Positions 7,256 to 13,994 of a stretch of DNA of 17,826 bases are shown here, one piece after another (positions within the stretch are counted from its first letter, which is position 1; the number at the start of each line of letters is the position of its first letter). The position numbers were made by a program, and so were the translations under genes. A model generated the notes under the pieces. That model was not told the origin of the DNA, did no database searches, and worked only from the letters and a program-made list of their open reading frames with translations. This DNA is from Lachnospiraceae bacterium (GTDB lineage Bacteria; Bacillota; Clostridia; Lachnospirales; Lachnospiraceae). The DNA is taken from assembly GCA_900759665.1 (NCBI GenBank), contig CAAEWE010000031.1, positions 1 to 17,826 on the forward strand. Direction: 5' to 3'.

Positions 7256-7313
7256 AGTGTATAGGAAAATGCCGGCTTAACTTTATATTCGACCGGTAGA
7301 AAATATCTGAAAA

Positions 7314-7385
7314 ACAGTTTCGTACCGCTTTGCGCTATGATTGGAAGGATTTGTACCGGTTTGAAGTGAAATTTATACCGTTTTA
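7314..7385 (+). promoter_or_regulatory. Four LytTR-box-like direct repeats
   Basis: ACAGTTTCG (7314), ACCGCTTTG (7324), ACCGGTTTG (7355) and ACCGTTTTA (7377) are related 9-mers on the same strand. The last two start 22 bases apart, which leaves a 13-base spacer as in known LytTR-type operators (paired 9-bp direct repeats, 12 to 13 bases apart). They lie just upstream of the promoter at 7409 and 110 bases after the gene of a LytTR regulator, which makes that protein the obvious candidate. The match to the published consensus is partial. Confidence 0.4.
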
Positions 7386-7408
7386 CAGGCGAAAAATCTC
7401 TTTTTGTG

Positions 7409-7438
7409 TTGTATTTATCAGACGCTGCATAGTATAAT
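7409..7438 (+). promoter_or_regulatory. Promoter of the disrupted BspA-like gene
   Basis: TTGTAT (7409-7414) and TATAAT (7433-7438) with an 18-base spacer, 43 bases before the ATG at 7481. Confidence 0.6.
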
Positions 7439-7480
7439 CAAAGCAGGACTGATGAATGAATGCACAAATGGAGGTATTGT

Positions 7481-8045
7481 ATGAAAGTGAGAGGAAAATG
7501 GAAGAAAACGCTGGCTCTGTTGGTCAGCCTGGCGATGTTGTTTGGAATGATGCCGGATCTGACATTGACAGCGGTTAAAGCTGCGGCAGAGGAAAATGCG
7601 GCAGAGTCGACGCAAACGGTAACATTTGAAGGAATTGATGGAACAAGTGGATATAGTGATGAGGAAGGATATGGAAAGCTTTTCGATGGAAAATATGAAG
7701 ACAAAAAAGCGTAAAATTATTATTCCGAAGAGTGTTACGGTTGCGGGAGTAAAATATCTGGTAACTTCCATTGATGATAACGCTTTTAAGGATAATACTA
7801 CCATTAATGAGATAACGATTGGAAAGCAAATTAAATCCATTGGAAAAAATGCTTTTGACGGATGTGAAAATCTGAAAAAGATAATCATTAAGTCTGAAAA
7901 GCTGAAAGCAGGCAATGTAGGCAAAAACGCATTTGCAAATGGTTCTGATGAAGTTATTGTAAAGACTTCAAAGAAAAAACTGGAGGCATACAAAAAGCTC
8001 CTGAAAAAACGGGGGATCAGCAAGAATGCTTCCTTTGAAAGCTGA
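7481..8045 (+). pseudogene. Secreted BspA-like leucine-rich-repeat protein, internally deleted and frameshifted
   Basis: The 5' part (ATG 7481 after GGAGG 7470-7474) encodes a clear signal peptide: basic start MKVRGKWKK, hydrophobic core ALLVSLAMLFGMM and a probable AxA site (KAAA). About 40 residues of a domain start follow, ending DGKYEDKKA at a stop at 7712-7714. The 3' part, in another frame up to 8045, encodes a C-terminal BspA/LRR_5 block (VTSIDDNAF, SIGKNAFDGCENLKK, a Lys-rich end). Removing one A from the A6 run at 7703-7708 would join the two frames into 188 codons. Even so, the N-terminal domain is cut short and only about two repeats remain, where relatives have many hundreds of residues, so a large internal deletion is likely. 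Ribosomal or transcriptional slippage at the A-run could still yield a small secreted product. Promoter and terminator are intact. Confidence 0.7.
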
Positions 8046-8073
8046 TAAACACAGGTTAAAGTGAATAAATTTT

Positions 8074-8131
8074 AGGAAAAGATTCTTTTGGATAACAGTG
8101 CGTTTTGGCTGTTACAAAAGGATCTTTTCTT
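8074..8131 (+). terminator. Long hairpin terminator
   Basis: Left arm 8074-8098 pairs with 8109-8131 with a two-base bulge (8091-8092) and a few wobbles; loop about ten bases. The right arm is T-rich and more T follow. It closes the BspA-like unit. Confidence 0.8.
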
Positions 8132-8159
8132 ATTTAACGTGTATGTTACGGGTCTTGTT

Positions 8160-8188
8160 TTGACTTTTATAAAGTGGTAAAATATACC
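8160..8188 (+). promoter_or_regulatory. Promoter of the EIIC-EAL gene
   Basis: TTGACT (8160-8165) and TATACC (8183-8188) are 17 bases apart. The leader to the ATG at 8270 is about 75 bases. I found no c-di-GMP riboswitch motif in it. Confidence 0.55.
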
Positions 8189-8269
8189 TGTACAAGGATA
8201 TGGAGAAATGAATTGGGATAAGAAGCGTATGAGATAGATAAAATACAGGGAATGTAAGGGGTACTAAAG

Positions 8270-10375
8270 ATGAATCCGATAAAAAAAGTACTTATGCATA
8301 TTACAGATAAAATGGAAAACAGCTGTGTACTAGGTGCGATAAGGCAGGGTATGATCATGATGATACCGTTGCTGGTCGTGGGGTATTTGTCAGCAATGCT
8401 GGTGAATCTTCCAATCTCTGCGTACCAGAGTTTTATGCACCATTTGTTAGGCGGACGTGTGGAGGAGTTTTTTCTGTGTCTCTATTGCTGCGTGAATCGT
8501 TTCTTTTCTGTTTTTTTGGCAGCAGCTGTCAGTGTCGGTTATTCCATTATGATGAGACGTAAAAAGGGAGTCAATGAGAGCACGGGAAGTATTATCATTC
8601 TTGTGATCATAACATTGGCAGCATTTGCAGGATATTCCGGCATCCAGTATGATGATTTTTCGGTTGATAAGTTCAGCAATATGCATACGTTCAGTGCCCT
8701 TTTGGTAGCATTGATCTCCAGTGTGGTATATTATGCTTTAAAGGGCAGAGGACTTTTTCAGATGATCGGACAACATGGGATGAATACGGACAGTGTTTAT
8801 ATTGCGGCCATTGAAGGGATTGGACCGGCTGTGATCATTATTGGGTTCTTCTCTCTGCTGCATCAGCTTTTCCGCGTGTGTTTCGGAGTGGATGGGATTC
8901 AGGAACTCATGGAGCAGATATTTAATTATTTGCTGACTCCGATAAAAAACGGTCTGGGATCCGGACTCATTGTGATCTTTTTGACCCATGGATTGTGGTT
9001 CCTTGGTTTTCATGGTCATAACATGCTGGATACAGTGATCAAACAGCACTTTACTGATGTGACGGCGGGGATTTTCAGCAAAACCATGCAGGATGTTTTT
9101 GTACTGCTGGGAGGTGCCGGGGCGATGCTCTGTCTTGTGACCGCGATTCTTCTTTTTGCAAGAAAGAAGGATGTACGTCATCTGGCGTCCATGGCAGCAC
9201 CAACGGTGATTTTTAATATCAGCGAGATTGCACTTTTTGGTATTCCGGTTATTTTTAACCCGATCTTTCTGGTGCCGTTTATTCTGGTGCCGATTGCCAA
9301 TTTTCTCATTACCTATGGAGCGATTTACAGTGGAATCGTGCCACATGTTGTCAATGAAGTGGACTGGACTACGCCGATTTTGTTAAGCGGTTATCAGGCA
9401 ACGGGATCTTGGAGAGGAGCTGTGCTTCAGGTTGTCTGTCTGACGGCGGGTGTTCTGATCTACCGGCCGTTTGTGCGGATTTATGAGGAGCAGAGCAGGC
9501 TCCGTATTGCCAGAGATGTGAAACGGTTAGTAGAGGAGATGCAGCGGGAAGAGGAGAACAATTCCATTGGCATTCTAACTAAGAGAGAGGACGATCTGGG
9601 GTATGTGGCGAGAGTATTGGCATCAGAGCTGGCAGAGGCAGTACACAACAAAGAACTATTTATGATGTATCAGCCGCAGGTAAATTGTGATGGCGAATGT
9701 ATCGGTGTGGAAGCATTGATCCGCTGGAATCATCCGGAGCTTGGATTTATCTACCCGCCGTTGATCATTCAGCTGGCAAAGGAGGCACATATCCTGCATA
9801 AGCTGGAACAGTTTATTTTTGATGAGGCGGCCAGGGCAGTCACTCAGATGAAGCCTGAGACCTCTTCAGAGTTTAAAGTATCTGTCAATATTACCAATGA
9901 GTCTCTGGAATGGGACGGCATTGAGCGGTGTATTGCAGATGTGGTAGAGAAGTATCATATTCCGAACGAATGGTTTTGTCTGGAGATTACGGAACAGGAT
10001 GCCCTTTCGACATCTATTGATATTGCGGACAAGATAAAGAATCTGAAGGCAAAGGGACATAAGTTCCTGATTGATGATTTTGGTATGGGACATACCTCAT
10101 TAATGTATCTGCAGACCAGTTACTTTAATGTGGTGAAGCTGGATGGATCATTGACGAGAGATATTCTGGACAATGAGAGAAACAGCGATATTATTGGTTC
10201 CATTGTATATCTGGGTCAGTCACTTGATTTTAAGATCATAGCAGAGTATGTGGAGACAAGGGAGCAGAGAGATGAACTGGAGAGACTGGGATGTAATGCA
10301 TTTCAGGGGTATCTTTACAGCAAGCCATTGAAGCTGGAGGATCTGCTTGTATGGATGGAACAAAGAAAAAAGTGA
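8270..10375 (+). CDS. PTS EIIC (lactose/cellobiose type) fused to EAL c-di-GMP phosphodiesterase
   Basis: A 701-residue membrane protein. Residues 1 to about 405 are a lactose/cellobiose-family PTS permease domain: several hydrophobic helices, the substrate-site motifs GLWFLGFHGHN (241-251, His248) and NISEIALFG (316-324, Glu319), and the WTTPILLSGYQATGSWRG ending. After a charged linker (about 405-455) comes a complete EAL domain: E481-A-L, Asn540, Glu572 in LEITE, Asp602-Asp603 in DDFG, Lys623 in VKLD, Glu659 and Gln679 in FQGY. All metal and catalytic positions of active EAL enzymes are present, so it should cut c-di-GMP to pGpG at the inner membrane face. No EIIA or EIIB is in the fusion or nearby, so the EIIC part may act as a sugar sensor rather than a transporter. 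ATG set by AAGGGG (8256-8261). It converges on the MshEN-CheX-receiver gene. Confidence 0.93.
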   Translation: MNPIKKVLMHITDKMENSCVLGAIRQGMIMMIPLLVVGYLSAMLVNLPISAYQSFMHHLLGGRVEEFFLCLYCCVNRFFSVFLAAAVSVGYSIMMRRKKGVNESTGSIIILVIITLAAFAGYSGIQYDDFSVDKFSNMHTFSALLVALISSVVYYALKGRGLFQMIGQHGMNTDSVYIAAIEGIGPAVIIIGFFSLLHQLFRVCFGVDGIQELMEQIFNYLLTPIKNGLGSGLIVIFLTHGLWFLGFHGHNMLDTVIKQHFTDVTAGIFSKTMQDVFVLLGGAGAMLCLVTAILLFARKKDVRHLASMAAPTVIFNISEIALFGIPVIFNPIFLVPFILVPIANFLITYGAIYSGIVPHVVNEVDWTTPILLSGYQATGSWRGAVLQVVCLTAGVLIYRPFVRIYEEQSRLRIARDVKRLVEEMQREEENNSIGILTKREDDLGYVARVLASELAEAVHNKELFMMYQPQVNCDGECIGVEALIRWNHPELGFIYPPLIIQLAKEAHILHKLEQFIFDEAARAVTQMKPETSSEFKVSVNITNESLEWDGIERCIADVVEKYHIPNEWFCLEITEQDALSTSIDIADKIKNLKAKGHKFLIDDFGMGHTSLMYLQTSYFNVVKLDGSLTRDILDNERNSDIIGSIVYLGQSLDFKIIAEYVETREQRDELERLGCNAFQGYLYSKPLKLEDLLVWMEQRKK

Positions 10376-10385
10376 GAATGATAAT

Positions 10386-10436
10386 ATGATAACAGCCACC
10401 GGTCAGAAATAGTATCTGACCGGTGGCTGTTATTAT
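10386..10436. terminator. Bidirectional hairpin terminator between convergent genes
   Basis: Arms 10389-10407 and 10415-10433 are a perfect 19-bp inverted repeat around a 7-base loop, extended by three further pairs, including one wobble. A/T-rich flanks on both sides fit termination from both genes. Confidence 0.85.
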
Positions 10437-10492
10437 GTTAGGAGTATCGAATTAAGATAAAATATTCAATCAATGATGCGTTGTTCCCGGGG

Positions 10493-11797
10493 CTATTTGC
10501 CGAGAACTTCTTTGATGTTGTTTAATACAACATCCTTTTCAAATGGTTTGGTGATAAACTGCTTTGCACCGTATTTCAAAGCGGCTAACACCTTAGACTG
10601 CTGACCGGCAGCAGTGATCATGATGACCTTTGCCTCCGGATCGATCTCCAGGATCTTCTGCAATGCCTCGATACCGTCCATCTTTGGCATGGTGATATCA
10701 AGTGTCGTAAGGTCTGCCGGATGCTGCTTAAACATCTCTACGGCTTCCTCGCCGTTTGTTGCCTCGCCGATCACAGAGTACCCTTCCTCCTCCAAAAGAT
10801 TTTTCATGATTATTCGAGACATTCTGGAATCATCTACGATCAATACAGATCCTTTGGAATCGGTATGTATATCATAAACCTGCTTTTCATTGGAAGCAAA
10901 ATGATAAGGAGTATCTCCGAGTTTAAGCAGATCATTGTCTGCGATCACAAGATTGATGCGGTGATCCTCTATGTAAACTGGTAAAATATGAAAATCTCCC
11001 TCTATGGTCTGATCCTGATAAGCAAATACAGGCTCTAATTCGAATTCCTTCTCCTTCTCACTCTGCTCGGAAGCAAAGAGACCGTTGCTGACGTTAATAA
11101 ACTCACAGACGGCATCGAAGATATCGGCCGTATCGTTCTGTCTGTCTCCGGAAAAATGATCAGCGATCAGGGAGAATGCCTTCTCATCGTCATCATCAGC
11201 AAGAGCCAGATAAAAATGACCGTCTCCGGATAATTTCTGTCCGGCGAGAGAATGGTAGGACAGAGACTTTACATGCTTAATCTGACCGATATAAAAATCT
11301 CTGGTGACAAAACGGTTGATATTGCGGACCACAAGTCCTGCCAGATCTGTGATCGAAGCGTTGGCAGCACATGCAAAGACCGGGATCAGTGCGTCCAGGT
11401 CATCTGCCTTTAAAGCGGCCATATCTGTATCGGAGAAGCCATGCTCCTTCTGAAATGCAGATAACGTCTTATCAATGACGGAAGCTGTCAGCTTTGTGCA
11501 TTCGGTTAAAGCCTGTGTAAACTGCATATATGGATTGCCCTGCTTCTGAAGAAGCTCTCCGATCTGGGCATCTGTCAAGAGACCCTTCTCCTGGGCGATA
11601 TCGCCGAAACGCTTATCAAACTGCATCTGCAGCTTATTGATCATATCTACGTCTTCCTCTGAGAGTAGACCCTCTGCAATCGCAATGGTACCAAGCTTTA
11701 CACGAACGGATAACTGCTTCTCAATGGAAGCACGGTATTCATCGAGGGTGATGATCTGCTTTTCTACAAGATATTTACCAAATAATTGACTAAACAT
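10493..11797 (-). CDS. MshEN-like repeats - CheX-like phosphatase - CheY-like receiver protein
   Basis: 434 residues in three parts. Residues 5-116 hold four helical repeats with an exact 29-residue period, starting LFG (5), KLG (34), RFG (63) and QFT (92). The first three are 24-residue units ending in Gln (28, 57, 86), the layout of the MshEN/GspE N-terminal motif that binds c-di-GMP in MshE. Residues about 150-305 resemble CheX/CheC: D228-xxx-E232-xx-N235 is the phosphatase motif, with Pro256 twenty residues on. Residues 316-434 are a receiver with Asp322-Asp323, phospho-acceptor Asp367 (TLDITMP), Thr395 and Lys417 (TKPF). The protein may link c-di-GMP to phospho-signalling or chemotaxis. 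The start follows AGAGGTG; a minus-strand TATAAT lies at 11837-11832. No kinase or chemotaxis gene is adjacent. Binding of c-di-GMP is inferred. Confidence 0.85.
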   Translation of the reverse strand: MFSQLFGKYLVEKQIITLDEYRASIEKQLSVRVKLGTIAIAEGLLSEEDVDMINKLQMQFDKRFGDIAQEKGLLTDAQIGELLQKQGNPYMQFTQALTECTKLTASVIDKTLSAFQKEHGFSDTDMAALKADDLDALIPVFACAANASITDLAGLVVRNINRFVTRDFYIGQIKHVKSLSYHSLAGQKLSGDGHFYLALADDDDEKAFSLIADHFSGDRQNDTADIFDAVCEFINVSNGLFASEQSEKEKEFELEPVFAYQDQTIEGDFHILPVYIEDHRINLVIADNDLLKLGDTPYHFASNEKQVYDIHTDSKGSVLIVDDSRMSRIIMKNLLEEEGYSVIGEATNGEEAVEMFKQHPADLTTLDITMPKMDGIEALQKILEIDPEAKVIMITAAGQQSKVLAALKYGAKQFITKPFEKDVVLNNIKEVLGK

Positions 11798-11868
11798 TGA
11801 ATTTCACCTCTTCTGATAGATTTCTATTTATATTATACAATAACTATGCCGGAAAGAAAAGGAAAATC

Positions 11869-11973
11869 GTGATTTTTCACAAAATAATAATTATAATTGG
11901 TGTTTTTGTTGTATCCAGTACTCTTATTTTGATTTTTCTTGCGTTATCCCGTGTGAAGCAGTATAATCGGTAA
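11869..11973 (+). CDS. Small single-helix membrane protein, GTG start
   Basis: A 34-codon frame starts at GTG with AGGA (11860-11863) five bases upstream. The product is almost wholly one hydrophobic helix (IIIIIGVFVVSSTLILIFL) with a basic tail SRVKQYNR, a membrane-protein-like pattern. The promoter of the next gene lies inside its 3' end, and it sits in the divergent gap after the receiver gene. No homologue is known to me. It could be a chance frame in AT-rich DNA. Confidence 0.35.
   Translation: MIFHKIIIIIGVFVVSSTLILIFLALSRVKQYNR
11939..11967 (+). promoter_or_regulatory. Promoter of the 73-residue membrane protein gene
   Basis: TTGCGT (11939-11944) and TATAAT (11962-11967) with a 17-base spacer, 33 bases before the ATG at 12001. 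Confidence 0.6.
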
Positions 11974-12000
11974 ATAAACATAGGAAAGAAGGGGAGACAT

Positions 12001-12222
12001 ATGATGACATTATTTATCATAGGGATTCTTATTTTGGCAGTGAAATTGTTTTTCTTTGCAATAAAGATGGCATGGGGACTGACAAAGGTTGTGGCGTTTG
12101 TTGTATTTCTTCCGGTGATCCTGATCGGTATGCTGTTAGCAGGATTATTATCTGCGGCATTTCCGCTGCTGGTAGTTGCATTGGTTGTGGCATTTATTGT
12201 TTCCGGTTGGAAGAGAGTGTGA
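12001..12222 (+). CDS. Small two-helix membrane protein
   Basis: A 73-residue protein with one hydrophobic helix at about 3-21, a second hydrophobic stretch at 30-68 that may span the membrane once or twice, and a basic end SGWKRV. Its start is set by AAGGGGAG (11989-11995); a second ATG directly follows the first. It has its own promoter and terminator, so it is probably a monocistronic gene. Proteins of this size and make-up are common in Lachnospiraceae, without known function. Confidence 0.65.
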   Translation: MMTLFIIGILILAVKLFFFAIKMAWGLTKVVAFVVFLPVILIGMLLAGLLSAAFPLLVVALVVAFIVSGWKRV

Positions 12223-12257
12223 CGGAGAATACATAAATTAATATGAAATGGTTGCAG

Positions 12258-12290
12258 TACCGGCTTGACATATGCACAGGCCGGTATTAT
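12258..12290 (+). terminator. Hairpin terminator
   Basis: TACCGGCTTG (12258-12267) pairs with CAGGCCGGTA (12277-12286), one wobble, 9-base loop. The tail TTATATTT is T-rich but not a pure run. Confidence 0.6.
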
Positions 12291-12579
12291 ATTTCAAGTG
12301 TGTGTTAGCGAAGCCGAATCAATATAAGATAAGCCTTTTCCATCGTTTTACGGAAGCCGTGATCTGATGGATCACGCTGTCATTTCGAAAAGTATCGAGC
12401 AGATCAAAGATTATGCAAAGCTTGCCGGTTTAACGGCGGAGGAGGACCTGAAGGAAACTCACTACAGTCAATGATCTGGTGGCAGTTGTGACCTATTATG
12501 GACTTGCGTGGATGTTTTTGATCCGTATGGTGCATATAGCGGGATAAGGGATGTGTATGGCAGGAAAATACAGATTAGA
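12291..12579 (+). pseudogene. Gene-poor stretch with two decayed coding fragments
   Basis: No intact gene of convincing size. A 35-codon frame at 12367-12474 reads MDHAVISKSIEQIKDYAK and on to AEEDLKETHYSQ, a helical, gene-like composition without a ribosome binding site (GTGATC and GATCAC flank its start as a small dyad, 12359-12375). A second frame, shifted, ends at 12547 and encodes the hydrophobic VAVVTYYGLAWMFLIRM. Together they look like the frameshifted tail of a membrane protein gene. I cannot name the family. Confidence 0.3.
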
Positions 12580-12628
12580 AAATATCATTTTGGCATAGTT
12601 TGAAACTATGTCAAAGTGATATTTTTTT
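12580..12628 (+). terminator. 22-bp stem terminator with T-run
   Basis: Arms 12580-12601 and 12603-12624 pair throughout with two G-T wobbles around a single unpaired G602 position (12602), followed by T to 12628. It has no obvious intact gene upstream, in keeping with a decayed gene at 12291-12579. Confidence 0.8.
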
Positions 12629-12698
12629 GTATTATTCAAGGAGATCAACAAGTGCTAGTATATCATCATAAAATATGAGGAATACGGAGGATATATAT

Positions 12699-13820
12699 AT
12701 GAGTAAGCTTGTTACACCATGCAGATATGATTTTGTTGGAAGCTTTTTGCGTCCCAATACATTAAAAAAGGCACGGAGACAGTTTGACGAGGGAGAGATC
12801 TCGTATGACGAATTAAAGAAGGTAGAGGATCAGGCAATCACAGAGCTGGTTCAGAAAACAAAGGAGCTGGGCTATCATGTCATTACAGACGGAGAGTTCC
12901 GCAGAGCTACATGGCATCTTGATTTTATGTGGGCGTTCGATGGCGTAGGACATACACCAACCAAGACCGGGCTGCCATTTCATGGAGAAGCTGCCATGGT
13001 GGATGACACATATCTGAATGGAAAAGTAGGGATATCGGGAGAGCATCCTTTTGTAGAACATTTTCGTTTCGTGAAGGCATTGGAGGATGAAAATACTGTG
13101 GCAAAGCAGACAATGCCGTCTCCGGCACAGTTTCTGGCACAGTTTACCATGCCATTCAACAGAGAACATACAGATAAATATTATGATACGGATGAAGAGC
13201 TGATCCGGGATATTGTCAAGGCGTATGGAAAAGTGCTCGCAGATCTTTATGAGGCAGGATGTCGTAATGTACAGCTTGACGATTGTACCTGGGGGATGCT
13301 TGCAGATAAGACAGGACCAATGCTTTACGGCACAACGGCGGAGGGTGCAGTAGAGGTGCAGAAGAGGCATAAGGATATCAATAATCAGGTGATCGCAAAT
13401 GCACCGGAGGATATGATCATCAATACCCATGTCTGCCGTGGTAATTTCCATTCCACCTATGCAAACAGTGGTGCATATGATCCGGTAGCAGAGGTGCTCT
13501 TCGGAGAAGAAAATGTTAATGCATATTTTCTGGAGTTTGATGACGAGAGATCCGGCGGTTTTGAGCCACTGACCAAAGTTTCCGGTGATAAAAAGGTGGT
13601 ACTGGGACTGATCACAACAAAGTCTCCGGTATTGGAGGACAAGGCAGAGGTGATTGCCCGGATACACGAGGCAGAAAAATATATTCCACTGGACCGGCTT
13701 TATCTGAGCCCTCAGTGTGGTTTTGCATCCTGTGAGATCGGAAATAAGCTGACACAGGAGCAGCAGTGGGCAAAGCTTGCTCTGGTAAAAGAAGTCGCAG
13801 AAGAGGTTTGGGGCAAATAG
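12699..13820 (+). CDS. MetE C-terminal-domain-like methyltransferase (YxjG/YxjH type)
   Basis: The 373-residue protein matches the single-domain relatives of cobalamin-independent methionine synthase, like B. subtilis YxjG/YxjH. It keeps the zinc ligands of that fold: His244 and Cys246 in NTHVCRGN, Glu279 in FLEFDDE and Cys340 in SPQCGFAS. The start region DFVGSFLRP and DGEFRR are typical. It lacks the N-terminal half of MetE, so the methyl donor is uncertain; homocysteine or a related thiol is the likely acceptor. ATG 12699 follows GGAGG (12686-12690); the upstream ATG at 12675 has no site. I see no S-box or T-box leader. A large opposite-strand frame over the same bases is only a shadow. 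Confidence 0.9.
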   Translation: MSKLVTPCRYDFVGSFLRPNTLKKARRQFDEGEISYDELKKVEDQAITELVQKTKELGYHVITDGEFRRATWHLDFMWAFDGVGHTPTKTGLPFHGEAAMVDDTYLNGKVGISGEHPFVEHFRFVKALEDENTVAKQTMPSPAQFLAQFTMPFNREHTDKYYDTDEELIRDIVKAYGKVLADLYEAGCRNVQLDDCTWGMLADKTGPMLYGTTAEGAVEVQKRHKDINNQVIANAPEDMIINTHVCRGNFHSTYANSGAYDPVAEVLFGEENVNAYFLEFDDERSGGFEPLTKVSGDKKVVLGLITTKSPVLEDKAEVIARIHEAEKYIPLDRLYLSPQCGFASCEIGNKLTQEQQWAKLALVKEVAEEVWGK

Positions 13821-13843
13821 TGTATAGATGGGAATTGCTCCAC

Positions 13844-13937
13844 AAAACAAAAAACGTTTGAAACAATATGATGTCGAAGTCAACAGGTATTTAGACTTCA
13901 ACGGACGCCATACATTGTTTCAAACGTTTTTTGTTTT
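13844..13937. terminator. Bidirectional terminator, 24-bp perfect outer stem
   Basis: Arms 13844-13867 and 13914-13937 are exact reverse complements, T-rich on either exit side. An inner stem GAAGTC (13876-13881) with GACTTC (13894-13899) sits inside. It separates the convergent methyltransferase and symporter genes. Confidence 0.9.
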
Positions 13938-13994
13938 TTACTGTTGTAACTATTGACATTACGACGAAATGTGTGAAACAGGGAGATGATTAAA

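Noticed and set aside
7700..7712. A dnaX-like -1 ribosomal frameshift site (A-run followed by AG) in the BspA-like gene
   Set aside because: The phase is wrong: the 0-frame reads AAA AAA GCG, and joining the two frames needs +1 (or loss of one A), not -1.
7418..8023. A 201-codon minus-strand frame over the BspA-like region
   Set aside because: Phe/Ser-rich product typical of antisense to Lys/Asn-rich repeats; no start signals.
8189..8269. c-di-GMP riboswitch in the EIIC-EAL leader
   Set aside because: I could not find the conserved GEMM-type core here or in the leader at 11798-11870.
12813..13901. A 362-codon minus-strand open frame opposite the methyltransferase gene
   Set aside because: The product is Cys/His-rich and irregular, with no recognisable domain, and the plus strand has a clear zinc-methyltransferase with all ligands. 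It is an antisense shadow.
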